A DNA stretch of 64,000 nt from Symbiodinium natans (lineage: Eukaryota; Sar; Dinophyceae; Suessiales; Symbiodiniaceae): positions 364,542-428,541 of the forward strand of contig CAJNDS010002401.1 of assembly GCA_905221605.1 (NCBI GenBank), given 5' to 3'. Position numbers and translations under genes: made by a program. Under the pieces are notes generated by a model that saw nothing but the letters and a program-made list of their open reading frames with translations, searched no databases and had not been told where the DNA came from. Below, in pieces: positions 39,031-48,811 of the stretch (position 1 is its first letter; every line of letters begins with the position of its first letter).

Positions 39031-39184
39031 TTGGGATGTTCCCCCCTTATATTAATCCGAGGATCTGATTAATAAAACCCCCGAAATTTAAAGAATGTAC
39101 TTTTCGGCCCAAGCCCTCCGGGAAGACTACTTTCCACCACGGGAACCAAAACCACAAAAAAGTATACGGGGGAACATCCCAACT
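39031..39184. mobile_element. Inverted-repeat element, TTATACTAACAG family
   Basis: GTTGGGATGTTCCCCCCTTA on the left and GTATACGGGGGAACATCCCA on the right. The ends match the copies at 1897, 6196 and 15490, but the core (about 110 bp) is unrelated, as expected for a non-autonomous element that captured other DNA. Confidence 0.65.
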
Positions 39185-39378
39185 TAAACCCAATAAGCGA
39201 CACACGAGTTCTACTGCGGGGCTGGGGGTTTCGGGCTTGGGTTTGTCTACCGTTGCCATGCGGCAAGCAAGCAGTTTGGTTGAGGTGCTGATGCAGGCCT
39301 TTTCACCACACCCTCCCCCCCCTAAACCCTAAACCCTAAACCCTAAACCCCAAACCGAAGAAAAAACGAAAGCCCGGC

Positions 39379-39416
39379 TTCTCCAGCTCTTCCCGCTGCT
39401 TGCGCGTGAGCTCGAC
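39379..39416 (-). CDS. Exon, gene E (VELTRKQREELE)
   Basis: Acceptor GAAGCCGAG|GTC, GC donor GGAGAA|GCCGGG. Reads VELTRKQREELE plus two bases. The frame is open upstream as well (AEVEL), so an acceptor eight bases earlier is possible. Confidence 0.6.
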
Positions 39417-39893
39417 CTCGGCTTCATGGTTTCCTACGCAATTTTGCAAATACTCTCGCCTTAGCACTGGGAAATTGAGTCAGCACTCGCATACGAGAGT
39501 TCAAGGGCTTTGGGGCTTAAGGGGCTTAGGGCCGTTCAGGGATTCAGGTTCTTTGGGGGGGACAGTGCTTCGGGACGTTTCGGGTTTTAGCTTTTATAAG
39601 GCTTTCAGGACTTGTAGGACTTTCTGGGGCAGGCAAGGAGAAGGAAGGTCCGCTGCTTGCTGGCGCCCGGAGGCTCCAAACCCCAAGGCTAAAGCCTCTA
39701 ACCCAAAAAACCTTCAAAACCTTAACTTTTGCAGCTGGGAAACTCCTAGAACCCTAAATCCTGAAACCCCAAGCCCAAACCCGAAAAACCCTCAGAGCCT
39801 GCAGCCCTAAACCCTAAACCCTAAACCCTAAACCCTAACTCCTGAGGTCTCCTTTCCCCCCGCGAGAGACCCCACCGCAAGACCCATGAAAGC

Positions 39894-39941
39894 CTGCGGG
39901 GCCCTGGCGCCGTGCTTGTCTACATGGTTGTAGCCGCCCGC
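39894..39941 (-). CDS. Exon, gene E (AGGYNHVDKHGARAPQ)
   Basis: Acceptor CACACCAAG|GCG, GC donor CCGCAG|GCTTTC. 16 codons, phase 0 at both ends. TTTAGGG is to the right and CCCTAAA to the left. Confidence 0.6.
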
Positions 39942-40779
39942 CTTGGTGTGGGACTTAGGGTTTAGAGGGCTTAGGGCTTGGGGCTGGAGGACCTCCTATG
40001 AGATAAGAGAGCAATAGGAATCGGTTTATGAGTTAATCTCAAAACTATCGTCCTTTTCGGGGTCCTTATTATAAGGCGGCCCCTCTTATCCAGGGTACTG
40101 CAGACGTGGTGTCTGAGATTCCGGGCCTTGAGAGACTCCGGCGGAGTTTCGCTGACAAACCACAACATCCGGCCAATTCCAACAGGGGGCTTTCCTTGAA
40201 GATCTGCGTGTCTTGGGCACAGGGCGCAGTCAAGATCATACGAGTGCGCCACCTATGACCCTCCGGACAAGAATACATGATGCTTCAACTACCTTCCAAA
40301 CGAACGTTCCAACACGCTCAGCCCGAACCCGAAACGCCGGACCTCCCCCCAGCCCCTCCCCCCTCTGGCCTGCCCCCTCCCTCGTGCCTCCCCCCCTACC
40401 TCCCCCCAAGCCAAAACTCGTTTCAAGCCACCGCTCTCTCTCTGACACTCTGAGGTGAATTCTTCTTATGGTGGGAAGTGAAGGCGACAGCCCTACATTG
40501 AAAAAGCTTGGGGTAGGGTTTAAGGCTTAGGGTTCAAGGCCCCAGGGCATGGAGCCCAAGGTTGATGAATTGGGTGATCTTTATTATAGTTTGCTGATGT
40601 TGTGGGATTTTCTGGCTGGGTGGGTACTTCTCCGTCACATGATACGAAGCTCGACGAGTGAATTCAAAGGACTTGAGATGCTGAACCCTATAAACCCTAA
40701 ACCCTAAACCCTAAACCCTAAACCCCCACCCCACCCCTCCCCACAAGAACGTCGAGGCAGCTGCGTTGGGGTTGCACAC

Positions 40780-40812
40780 CTCTCCGAAAGCATCATCCCG
40801 CGGCTTGCGAGC
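40780..40812 (-). CDS. Exon, gene E (ARKPRDDAFGE)
   Basis: A long pyrimidine tract and acceptor TTCGCCTCCAG|GCT, donor GGAGAG|GTGTGC, 11 codons. The frame continues open (VCNPNAAASTF) to a second donor at 40744. Confidence 0.6.
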
Positions 40813-40860
40813 CTGGAGGCGAAGCCAGGAGAAGCGGGGACAAAGGAGCTTGGGGCTTGT

Positions 40861-40985
40861 GCTTCGGGCTTAGAGGGCTTAGAGGGCTTAGAGGGCTTAG
40901 AGGGCTTAGAGGGCTTAGAGGGCTTAGAGGGCTTAGGGCTTATAGGGCTTAGGGCTTAGGGCTTAGGGCTCAGGGCGCAGGGCTT
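40861..40985. repeat. (GGGCTTAGA)n tandem array
   Basis: Ten or more copies of a GGGCTTAGA/GGGCTTAG unit, a telomere-like derivative amplified locally in the usual place right of a minus-strand exon. Confidence 0.9.
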
Positions 40986-41488
40986 AGATGTCTAAGGTCC
41001 TGGGCTCACTGTTTATTTTGTAACCAGGCTTGCGCGTTGGAGTCTTGCACGGGTTTTGGAGCTTGATTTCGGGATTTGGGAGCTTAAGGGTTTTGGGTTT
41101 ACAGGGCTCCCAAATATGCTCCGGGTTGCTTGTATTAATGACAACTCCAGGAAGCCCTATATTAGGCTTATATTTTGGAGGTTTACGAAAAAATGGGGGC
41201 ACCCCTTTTATACCCCAAAATGGAAAAAGAATCCCCTTAAAGGGGCCCCCACAAAGGGTACCTCTACTTTAGGAAACCCCCATATGCGTATAAGGGGAGG
41301 TATTTCGGGTATAGGGGGTAAAGGGTAAATGACTGAAACTACCCACCTGAAGTGCTTCGATAGATATGAACCCCCAAACAGGTGTTGGGCCCAGGATCCT
41401 TATGAGGAGGGTTGGGGGTTTAGGGTGTAGGGTTTAGGGCTGAAACCCACGAAGAAGCAGTGCCGTCCGAGCTCCGGGCGGGCTTGAC

Positions 41489-41534
41489 CTCTTCCTCCGA
41501 CTCCTGCAAGACATCTTCTCGGACCCTCACAACC
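41489..41534 (-). CDS. Exon, gene E (VVRVREDVLQESEEE)
   Basis: Acceptor TGCGCTCTCAG|G, donor GAAGAG|GTCAAG, reading VVRVREDVLQESEEE. The frame remains open for nine more codons (VKPARSSDG). Confidence 0.6.
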
Positions 41535-42184
41535 CTGAGAGCGCATGCGATGCCTCCAAAGTTTTTTGCTCAGCCGTTTCCCTCATTGTCCCTGCTCCAA
41601 GATAGTAGAATCCTTATTATCGGAATCCCGAAAAGGGTACCTTAAAGGGACGCCCTCAAAAGGGTACCCCTATGTTCGGAAACCCCAGAATCAAGGAATG
41701 ACTGCTCATTGCATGCTTGCCAATCGCCTGCTTTTTCGGGCATTTTTCATGGTCTGCTGCTCCTAAACCCGAATCCTGCACCCAGCAAAAAACCCCTCGG
41801 CTTCTTATTTTTCTTCTTCTTCTTCTTCTTATTTCTTATTCTTCTATTATTACTATCATTTTTGTTATTATTCTTATTATCATTATTAGGCTTGAGGATA
41901 CCAGGTGTTTGCGCTAAGCTTCTGGAGCGGGTGCACTCGGATCCTGACGGAACGGCTCACTCGGAAGCTGAAACTCTCCTTCGCAATTTTGGGGCGGAGA
42001 AATGCGGAGAAAGCTACAAACCGGGATAGCCCAGGCGTTCAGGGTTCTAGGCTCCTGGGAGTTTGGGGCTTTTTTTCAGGGATTTGAGGGCTTTTTTCAG
42101 GAATTTGAGGATCCCGAGGCTCCAGGGGCTTCGAGGGTTAGGGTTGCAGGGTGCGCCGGCTGAAAATATGCAGCTGCGACGTGC

Positions 42185-42232
42185 CTCCTCCGACTCTTCC
42201 TCTTTCTTCTTGCTGGATCTCGCCGCTCTGGC
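42185..42232 (-). CDS. Exon, gene E (ARAARSSKKKEEESEE)
   Basis: Acceptor TTTGCCCCAG|GCC, GC donor GAGGAG|GCACGT (GT donor four bases on as alternative), 16 codons. The furthest upstream exon of gene E that I could support. LRR gene 2 lies immediately upstream on the same strand. Confidence 0.6.
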
Positions 42233-42375
42233 CTGGGGCAAACCCTCAAGCCTCAAGCCTTACAGCCCCAAATTTGACATCCTCTAGTACCACAGTTGTA
42301 TGTAGAACAGGTATGTGATGCGATCAGCTCCCTCTTTCACTGGCGCCAAGGCCCTTCAAAGCCCTTCAAAGCGCT

Positions 42376-45300
42376 TCAAGCGCTTGGCCCCAGGGCCGCC
42401 AACTCCACGGACTCCTCCTCAGCAGCACCAGCACTTCCCGCCGTGCTGGCCATGCTGCTCATGAGGCCGACCGCCAGACAGCTCGCAAGGCTCAGCAGCC
42501 ACATGCCGGACATCTCGGAGGTCCAGGCGAACCAGTTCTGAAAGAGCAGGAGCACCACCACGCTGGCCATCATGTACTTCCTGGACATGCTTGCTGTCTC
42601 GCCTTCTTCCAATTCTGGCACGTCGGCTCCGAAGACATTCTGCCCCACACGGAAGACGCGGAGGTTCAGCAGGACCGCAAGGGCCGCTGCGGGCAGCAAC
42701 AGAGGGATCAAGGGGGCCCAGATCATCAACACCTCTGCCGATGTCACCAGGAAGGTTGCCTGTTGCGCCCTGTCGAGGTTTCGGCTGGTGCACATCTTCC
42801 ATCGGACACCCAGAAACCGCAGGGGAGCAAAGTAGAGTGAACCGTCCTCTTTGACAGAGAGCTTCCACAGCGCCACCGTTATCACTGGTTGCAGCAAGGC
42901 ACGCTGGATCATCTTGCTCAGGAGCAGCGGGGCCAGAGTGCCCACCACAGACCTCGCGCAAGCGTCCGTGGCCCACCACCGATCGTTCTGACCGCATAAG
43001 TCAGCGACGGGCTCAAGAAGTTGATGCTCTCCCAAGCTGATGTTGAACTGCTTGTACTCCTCCGAAGCCACATTGCAGACATTCCAATACCTCGTCCACC
43101 CACGCTGGCAGTGCTCGCTGAGGTAGATCGTGTAGAGAGAGGCGTTGAGCCACATGGTGGATGTCCGGGCGGCCATGAGAAGCATCGATCGGCGGATGCG
43201 GGAGCGCTGCGACATCATGGCGGCCAACTTTGGCGTGACAAGCATGTCCACCAGCATCATGACTAAGGCAGCTTGATTTTTGATGGCCCATAGCACCCAG
43301 GGCCTCGTCAGGAGCTGGTTTTGCTGTGGCAGCGTGCTCATGAAGGCATAAGCCATGGAGGGTGCCGACAGGAGAAGAACCAACCCCAGCCATACAATCC
43401 ACCAGAGCGCCTTGCAGGTCTTGGCGCTCGGGCGGCCTGGGTCGGGGTGTTTCTTAGGCTTTGGCACGTGCCGCAAGAGCCACGCGGAGCCTAAGCTCCA
43501 AACGGACCACGTGCAGCCAAGCCATGGTTCGCATTCCGGACTCTGGAAGTAAGCAACGGTGCTCTTCAGGAAATCGTCTCCACACCCATCGTAGTAAAAG
43601 GATCCAAACACGTAGAGACAAAACAGCACCAGTGCAAGAGGGGCAAAGAGACCAGCTGCCGTGACGAGAAACCGGTGAGAGATCTCAGTTTCGTCCTCGA
43701 GCGCCTCTGTGATTTGCAGGTGATGCCGACTGCCCAGAACAAAGCTCCAAGCCCCAGCAAAAAACAGCGCCAAAGCTGCAAAGCGCCAGCACAACAGGCG
43801 CGCAGTGGAGATGGAGACGTAAAGGAACGGTTGTTGCTCCACCTTTGCGACCCAGTCCGGCAACTTCGTTGATGGATCCCCCAACATGTTGCCGATGACT
43901 ACCAACGATCTCAAGGATTCTGGAAAAGCAGTTACGTCGCGAGGAGCTCCACAAGACAAGCGATTGCTGTGCAGGAGAAGCGTTGGGCCTCTGGCAGAAG
44001 CCTTTTCACACATATGCACACGCTCCGGGCAAGCATCCTGGAACGTCTGACTCTGCTTCTGGCCCGTCCACAGGAATGGTAATATGGGGCCTGCACATGT
44101 GAACTCCATGGAACCCGAAGTAGTGTCTTCCACAATCATGCTGAAAGAGTCGTCGTTCGCGCAGCCATCTGTTAAGTTCAGCTCTGGAACTGGCCCTGTT
44201 AAAGCATTTGCGTGCGCTGACAGGAACGCAAGCTGCGCAAAAGACCCGACATCTGCGGGAATTTGGCCGGACAGCTTGTTCTGATGGAGCGTCAGGACTT
44301 TCAAGAACCGCATTGCCGGAAGCCCCCTGGGGATCTCTCCAGTCAAGCAATTCTCATGTAGAGTCAATACTCTTAGAGATGCCATGGCTGACAGGCACTG
44401 TGGGATGCGGCCGCTCAGATGGTTTTTGTGCAGATACAGCGTGGTAAGATTCCGCAGTTGACAAAAGTGCTCGATGGCTCGGAGCCTGTTGCTTTGCAGA
44501 AGCAACACCTCAAGGCTTGGCAGAGCCAAGCCTGTGACGAAATCTTGGAGCTTGTTGTGCTGCAAATAAAGCCGCTTGAGGTTTGGGAGCTGTCCTAAAC
44601 TCTGGGGCAGCTCGGTAAGGACGTTCCTGTCAGCATGCAGAACCACCAAGCTACCGAGCCTGCCAATGGCGTCAGGTAGCTGTGCGAGGAAGTTGTGGCG
44701 AAGGTCGAGCTCCCTCAGCACCGTCAAGCTGCCCATCGACTCGGGGATGCTCGTCAGCTGGTTGTCGTTCAAAAACAACCTCTCCAGCCTCGTCAAGCTG
44801 CCCAGCGACTCGGGGATGGTCCTCAGCTGGTTGTGGCTCAAATAAAGCAGCTCCAGCCACGTCAAGCTGCCCAGCGACTCTGAGATGATCTCTAGCCGGT
44901 TGTCGTTCAAATCCAAGCTCCACAGCCTCGTCAAGCTGCCCAGCGACTCTGGGACGCGCATCAGCTGGTTGCACCTCAAATAAAGACATTCCAGCCTCAT
45001 CAATCTGCCCAGCGACTCGGGGATGCTCTTCAGCTGGTTGTGGCTCAAACCAAGCACTTTCAGCCTCATCAAGCTGCCCATCGACTCTGGGATGCTCTCC
45101 AGCCGGTTGTCGTTCAAATCTAAACTCTCCAGGCGCGTCAAGTTGCCCATCGACTCGGGGATGCTCTTCAGCTGGTTGTGGCTCAAAGCAAGGCTCTTCA
45201 GCCGCACCAAACTGCCCAGGGACTCTGGGATGCTCTCCAGCCGGTTGTGCCTCATTTGCAGCCAAGTGAGCTGTGCCAAGCTGCCCAGCGACTCGGGGAT

Positions 45301-45684
45301 GCTCTCCAGCCGGTTGTCGTCCAAATATAAGCTCTCCAGCCATGTCAAGTTGCCCGTCGACTCGGGGATGCTCTTCAGCTGGTTGTCGCTCAAAAAAAGC
45401 TGCCTCAGCCTCGTCAAGCTGCCAAGCGACTCCGGGATGCTCTTCAACTGGTTTTGGTCCAAATCAAGCTGCTCCAGCCATGTCAGTTCGCTCAAGGACT
45501 CAGGGACCTCCCGCAACTCCGAATCACGCAGGTCGAGCCGCACCAAGTGGCCCTGCTTGCACTCGACCCTTGCCCCCACGCAGGGCGTCCCCTCGTGTTG
45601 CGGAAAGAGCTCCCTGAGAACCCGGAGCTCTTCAGGCGACAGGGCCGCCGCAGCGACCACACAGAGCAGGCGCAGGCAGCGCAT
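42376..45684 (-). CDS. LRR gene 2: LRR-ectodomain polytopic membrane protein, 1102 aa
   Basis: Intronless frame from ATG at 45684. Signal peptide MRCLRLLCVVAAAALS; Cys pair CVGARVEC at about residues 35-42; about 20 LRRs to about residue 510 (12 of the 23-residue IPES type, then transitional ones, then four LSGxIP type); a Cys-containing segment (DGCANDDSFSMIVE, EFTCA, DACPERVHMCEKA, RLSCGAP) to about 625; then about ten hydrophobic segments to the C-terminus, among them FAPLALVLFCLYVFGSFYY and ALWWIVWLGLVLLLSAPSM. The basic, Cys-rich loops between segments are highly conserved among paralogues. The 860 bp between its start and the orphan upstream block (46550) look inserted. Function unknown; a receptor or adhesin is plausible from the architecture. 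Confidence 0.97.
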   Translation of the reverse strand: MRCLRLLCVVAAAALSPEELRVLRELFPQHEGTPCVGARVECKQGHLVRLDLRDSELREVPESLSELTWLEQLDLDQNQLKSIPESLGSLTRLRQLFLSDNQLKSIPESTGNLTWLESLYLDDNRLESIPESLGSLAQLTWLQMRHNRLESIPESLGSLVRLKSLALSHNQLKSIPESMGNLTRLESLDLNDNRLESIPESMGSLMRLKVLGLSHNQLKSIPESLGRLMRLECLYLRCNQLMRVPESLGSLTRLWSLDLNDNRLEIISESLGSLTWLELLYLSHNQLRTIPESLGSLTRLERLFLNDNQLTSIPESMGSLTVLRELDLRHNFLAQLPDAIGRLGSLVVLHADRNVLTELPQSLGQLPNLKRLYLQHNKLQDFVTGLALPSLEVLLLQSNRLRAIEHFCQLRNLTTLYLHKNHLSGRIPQCLSAMASLRVLTLHENCLTGEIPRGLPAMRFLKVLTLHQNKLSGQIPADVGSFAQLAFLSAHANALTGPVPELNLTDGCANDDSFSMIVEDTTSGSMEFTCAGPILPFLWTGQKQSQTFQDACPERVHMCEKASARGPTLLLHSNRLSCGAPRDVTAFPESLRSLVVIGNMLGDPSTKLPDWVAKVEQQPFLYVSISTARLLCWRFAALALFFAGAWSFVLGSRHHLQITEALEDETEISHRFLVTAAGLFAPLALVLFCLYVFGSFYYDGCGDDFLKSTVAYFQSPECEPWLGCTWSVWSLGSAWLLRHVPKPKKHPDPGRPSAKTCKALWWIVWLGLVLLLSAPSMAYAFMSTLPQQNQLLTRPWVLWAIKNQAALVMMLVDMLVTPKLAAMMSQRSRIRRSMLLMAARTSTMWLNASLYTIYLSEHCQRGWTRYWNVCNVASEEYKQFNISLGEHQLLEPVADLCGQNDRWWATDACARSVVGTLAPLLLSKMIQRALLQPVITVALWKLSVKEDGSLYFAPLRFLGVRWKMCTSRNLDRAQQATFLVTSAEVLMIWAPLIPLLLPAAALAVLLNLRVFRVGQNVFGADVPELEEGETASMSRKYMMASVVVLLLFQNWFAWTSEMSGMWLLSLASCLAVGLMSSMASTAGSAGAAEEESVELAALGPSA

Positions 45685-45769
45685 GTGGGCAGGTGTGGGA
45701 AGGGGGGTGCCTTGGACGCTTAACGTCTGTTCTGCGCGTGCTCGTTATTTTCTTGGATTGTTCCCGAAA

Positions 45770-46215
45770 CCTTTCGCCTTTCGGGGGTAGGAGGGTCGGA
45801 CGGAATGACTTTTGACGGGAGGCCGCGGGGACGACTCAGTCAAGGGAGCGGGCTCGGAACATTTGTGGGAGGGGGGCGTGGGGAGGCGTGGACCATGCAT
45901 GGGGGAAGGGCGATGTGCGGTTGACGGACTGGTTCGGGGGGTACACGGACAAGGAGGGGGGAGCGCGGACGGGGAGCGTGACATTCGGTTGACGGGCAGG
46001 GGAGTGGGGTACACGTGGACAAGACACGGGGTTCAAAGCGAGATGCATCCGGTTGAAGGGCGTGTACATGACAGCCGGTTGATGGCTCTGACGCCTTCCG
46101 CCCCCTCCGCGCGCGTCCCCTCCACCTGCGCCCTCCGCACGCAGCCCCTGCCTCCGCCCACGCCCTCCGCCTCGGCACCCACCGCGGCCCCGCCCAGGAT
46201 GCATTATGCTGTTCT
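45770..46215. other. G-rich insert upstream of LRR gene 2
   Basis: Separates gene 2 from its expected upstream block. It carries four CGGTTGA(A/C/T)GG motifs (about 45919, 45984, 46050 and 46076) and a C-rich right half. It has open frames on both strands (up to 168 codons) of skewed composition that I do not believe are genes. No telomere repeats. Confidence 0.5.
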
Positions 46216-46549
46216 ATGTAACGATAATAAACCCCAAACCCCAAACCCTAAACCCTCTTGTGAACACTACTTCCCTCAAGCCTTCAGCTGCAAGAAACCC
46301 CGGAACCACAGCCCGTAGGCCCCCATAGGCCTCACTTGGAACCCCGAAAAATTGCCTAAACTCCCAAGCTTTGGGGTTTAGGGGTTTATAGGGTTTAGGG
46401 GTTTAGGGCAGTTTAGGGTTTAAGGTGAACCTGTGAGAATGAGGACCCCTCTGGCCCTAGATGCCTTGAAAGTGCCAAAAGCCTTAAAAGCCTTATAAAG
46501 CCTAAAAACCCGAAACGTCCCAAAGCAGCTGTAGAGTTTTGAGGGCTCT

Positions 46550-46608
46550 TGCTTGAGCTTCAAGATCTTCAGGGCTTCCCAAGATCAAGTTTCAGAGATG
46601 CTCAGAGG
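46550..46608 (-). promoter_or_regulatory. Orphan copy of the LRR-gene 5' block
   Basis: GCTTGAGCTTCAAGATCTTC and GATCAAGTTTCAGAGATGCT match the blocks at 54181 and 59951. The sequence beyond (CCAGGCACTGCGTGTTGC at 46635) matches 60099, so the homology extends about 140 bp upstream. Here it is 860 bp from the nearest LRR start. Confidence 0.7.
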
Positions 46609-47349
46609 TAACAAGACTTTGACATGCAACCTTCCAGGCACTGCGTGTTGCACATCACTGTTCGATCGAAACGCTGTCGAGCATGCAGGACTTCCAGTAT
46701 CTGCCATGCGTGCCATGCTTGTACATAAGTTGGACCACCGACGTCAAGCGTGCCATTACAATGCAGGCGGGGGGGCTACGATTGGGGAGGGGATGACTCC
46801 AAACTCATGTTAGAGGGTCCTTCTAACGTCTGCCCAGATGTGTTTCAAGATGGTCAACCGGTGTTCCTGTAATGCTTAGTTCACACAGAAACGAAAATCC
46901 GAAGCCGTCACCATCGACAGCCCTGAACACCAAGCACTTTGAATTCCCAAAGCAGCCTCCAAAGCAAACACGGCCCAACCCAAAATCAAGGCCAGCTGGC
47001 CATGTCATAGGCAGACTCGCCACCCGCATTCCTTGCTTTCACCTCCCGGGAATTGCAGTTGGCTTTGGCTTTTGTCAAGGGGTTTGGGGTTTTGGGGCTT
47101 AGATCCGAGACCTAAACCCTTAAACCCTAAACCCTAAACCCCTAGGGGGCATCATGCAAATCAGGAAGGGGGGCTCGCTGAGACGTAGCGTGTAGCTGCT
47201 GAGCGAATTAGCATTCACTGAACATCAAGACTCAAGCCGGGAGCCTCAGCCCTAAAACTCCTGTGTAACAGCTGATGGTGCCCGAGCCCCAATGTTAAAG
47301 CGCAAGTCCCAGACTCAGTGCATAAAGCTCGTAGGCAGCGCACGACAAC

Positions 47350-47399
47350 CCAGCGAGGCCCGGGCATCTTCGAAACTGGAGACATGCTTGCCCCCGGCC
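47350..47399 (-). CDS. Exon, gene F (AGGKHVSSFEDARASL)
   Basis: Acceptor AATCGCCAG|G, donor CTGG|GTTGTC, reading AGGKHVSSFEDARASL. The leading base completes GG of the upstream exon to Gly. Confidence 0.55.
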
Positions 47400-47917
47400 C
47401 TGGCGATTCTGGCAATTCTGTTCTTCGACTTTTTTTTGGGGGGGGAGGTGTTACGAGTAGTTGGGGTCCAGGGTTTCGGGATTAGGGCCTACAGGGCTTT
47501 AGGGGTCATGATTTCCTGAAGCCCACAAGGTAAGGCATCTGGAAGGGGGTTTGAGAGTTTAGGGGTTTAGGGTTTGGGGTTTAGGGTTGAAAGGGTCTGG
47601 CCCCAAGCCCCAAAACTCCGACTTCAGAGCTGCAAAAAGAGAGTAAACCGCGAGCGAGGCCTCCGCCGTGTCGAAAGAGCGCAGCAAAAAAGGTTTCGGG
47701 GCTTGGGTACCTTCGGGGCTATTACTGCTCTTAGGCACCTTATATCACCCGATAGATTTTGAAGCATATAGGGCACCTATCTCCCGAGTTCCCCCTACTG
47801 CGCACCAGTAACTTGAAGGTGAGCGACGCCTCGGATTTGGCGGGGGGCGGGGGCGGGGGGGGGTCCGGTTCCCCAAAGAATCCCGGAAGCGCGAAACCCT
47901 GGACCCAATCCCTCAAC

Positions 47918-47970
47918 CCAGCGGCCCTGAAGGCCCTATCGCCAACTGCTCGCAACACTCCATACTCTGA
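47918..47970 (-). CDS. Exon, gene F (SEYGVLRAVGDRAFRAA)
   Basis: Acceptor GAGCTTGCAG|TCA, donor GCTGG|GTTGAG, 17 codons plus two bases. Confidence 0.55.
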
Positions 47971-48059
47971 CTGCAAGCTCACAAGGAGGGGGATTGGCCA
48001 CACACACCCATGGGGGAGAAGCATGGCGTGGATGTCCTACAGGAGGCCCAGATGCTGGT

Positions 48060-48128
48060 TTAGGGTTTCGGGTTTAGGGTTTAGGGTTTAGGGTTTAGGG
48101 TTTAGGGTTTAGGGTTTAGGGTTTAGGG
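48060..48128. repeat. (TTTAGGG)n block
   Basis: Nine perfect heptamers right of the exon at 47970, the 3' part of that intron in the minus sense. Confidence 0.95.
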
Positions 48129-48217
48129 ATAGGGAGAGAGACAAGTCGCCCACACCCTCTCGGGCCCAGTTGAAAGGGGGGTTTTGGTCCGCCTCACCCT
48201 TGAAAGCCTGAGCCCTC

Positions 48218-48322
48218 TAAACTACTATTTGCTTAAGAACCCCACAAGAATTTAGAAAAAAATCATCCCTATACTACCCAATCTGTTTATTTTGTTCGGT
48301 GTTCTTAAGCAATTAGTAGTAA
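48218..48322. mobile_element. Inverted-repeat (MITE-like) element, 105 bp
   Basis: TAAACTACTATTTGCTTAAG on the left and CTTAAGCAATTAGTAGTAA on the right are inverted termini of about 22 bp with few mismatches. CCCTC flanks both sides with a one-base offset. AT-rich core. A phrase similar to the terminus (CTCTTAAGCAAACAGTAGG) recurs at 48920. Confidence 0.75.
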
Positions 48323-48331
48323 ACCCTCCAC

Positions 48332-48399
48332 CCCAAGCTGGCCAGGGCGTGCCCTCCGCCACGTCGGTGGTCTGTTTTGAACTTTCGGGGCGGCATGGC
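48332..48399 (-). CDS. Exon, gene F (AMPPRKFKTDHRRGGGHALA)
   Basis: Acceptor ACTTTTCCCAG|GCC, donor TTGGG|GTGGAG, 22 codons beginning AMPPRKFKTDHRRGGGHALA. Basic and Gly-rich. Phase 0 start matches 48755. Confidence 0.55.
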
Positions 48400-48582
48400 C
48401 TGGGAAAAGTGGTTTAGGGTTTAGGGTTTAGGGTTTGGGGTTTGGGGTTTGGGGTTTGGGGCTTAGGGGGGTCGGGATTGTCTTTGCCACTCAATTAGGG
48501 CTTGGGGTGTCAGGGCCTGTATGCCTGCAGTTTGAGGGGCTGATGGAACTCCTGAACGCTAAACCCCAAACCCTAAACCCCT

Positions 48583-48736
48583 ACTTGGAGGTTCATGGTA
48601 CTTATTAAACAGTTAGAACTGTCCTTATAAATGTACTGACGGTGTAAGGTATAACCATATTAGGGCACTTAAGGGGCTTCTAAGTGGGTTATAAGTACAG
48701 TTACAATTGGTTAATAAGTACCATGAAGCTCCAAGT
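48583..48736. mobile_element. MITE, 154 bp, with 8-bp target duplication
   Basis: Termini ACTTGGAGGTTCATGGTACT and AGTACCATGAAGCTCCAAGT are inverted copies, extending to about 39 bp (through AACAGTTAGAACTGT / ACAGTTACAATTGGTT). The octamer AAACCCCT flanks it exactly on both sides (48575-48582 and 48737-48744), a target-site duplication within telomere-like sequence. No coding capacity. An 8-bp duplication is typical of hAT-type DNA transposons, but assignment is not possible from ends alone. Confidence 0.9.
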
Positions 48737-48754
48737 AAACCCCTAGACAATCAC

Positions 48755-48811
48755 CCCGAGGATGTCTGAGAGGTTCTGCTCCTGGCCCCCTCTCCTCACC
48801 TCCCCCCACAG
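48755..48811 (-). CDS. Exon, gene F (LWGEVRRGGQEQNLSDILG)
   Basis: Acceptor AATTTAGCAG|CTG, donor CTCGGG|GTGATT, 19 codons. An internal consensus-like donor (GGGGAG|GTGAGG) also exists. It lies 18 bases from the edge of the MITE. Confidence 0.6.

Larger units (their letters stand above)
29031..42232 (-). other. Multi-exon gene E: charged coiled-coil protein, at least 22 exons
   Basis: Minus-strand exons, 5' to 3': 42232-42185, 41534-41489, 40812-40780, 39941-39894, 39416-39379, 38901-38865, 38450-38403, 37598-37553, 36994-36947, 36710-36627, 36283-36206, 35058-35022, 34804-34732, 34548-34498, 34163-34116, 33285-33210, 33012-32986, 32254-32210, 31785-31723, 30820-30762, 30551-30518 and 29061-29031. 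Most joins agree in phase; the N-terminal half reads as one charged helix (ELTRKQREELE, AARRRYEELHK, AGKTDEAKADLKRLEE, VKKRREEAAQKRAEEQ). Five of these exons have copies or partial copies at 21.0-23.5 kb. Donors are about half GC. The first exon lies 144 bp from the stop of LRR gene 2. Ends are undefined, and more than one gene is possible, for example a break in the satellite-bearing intron (35229-35732). Confidence 0.55.
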
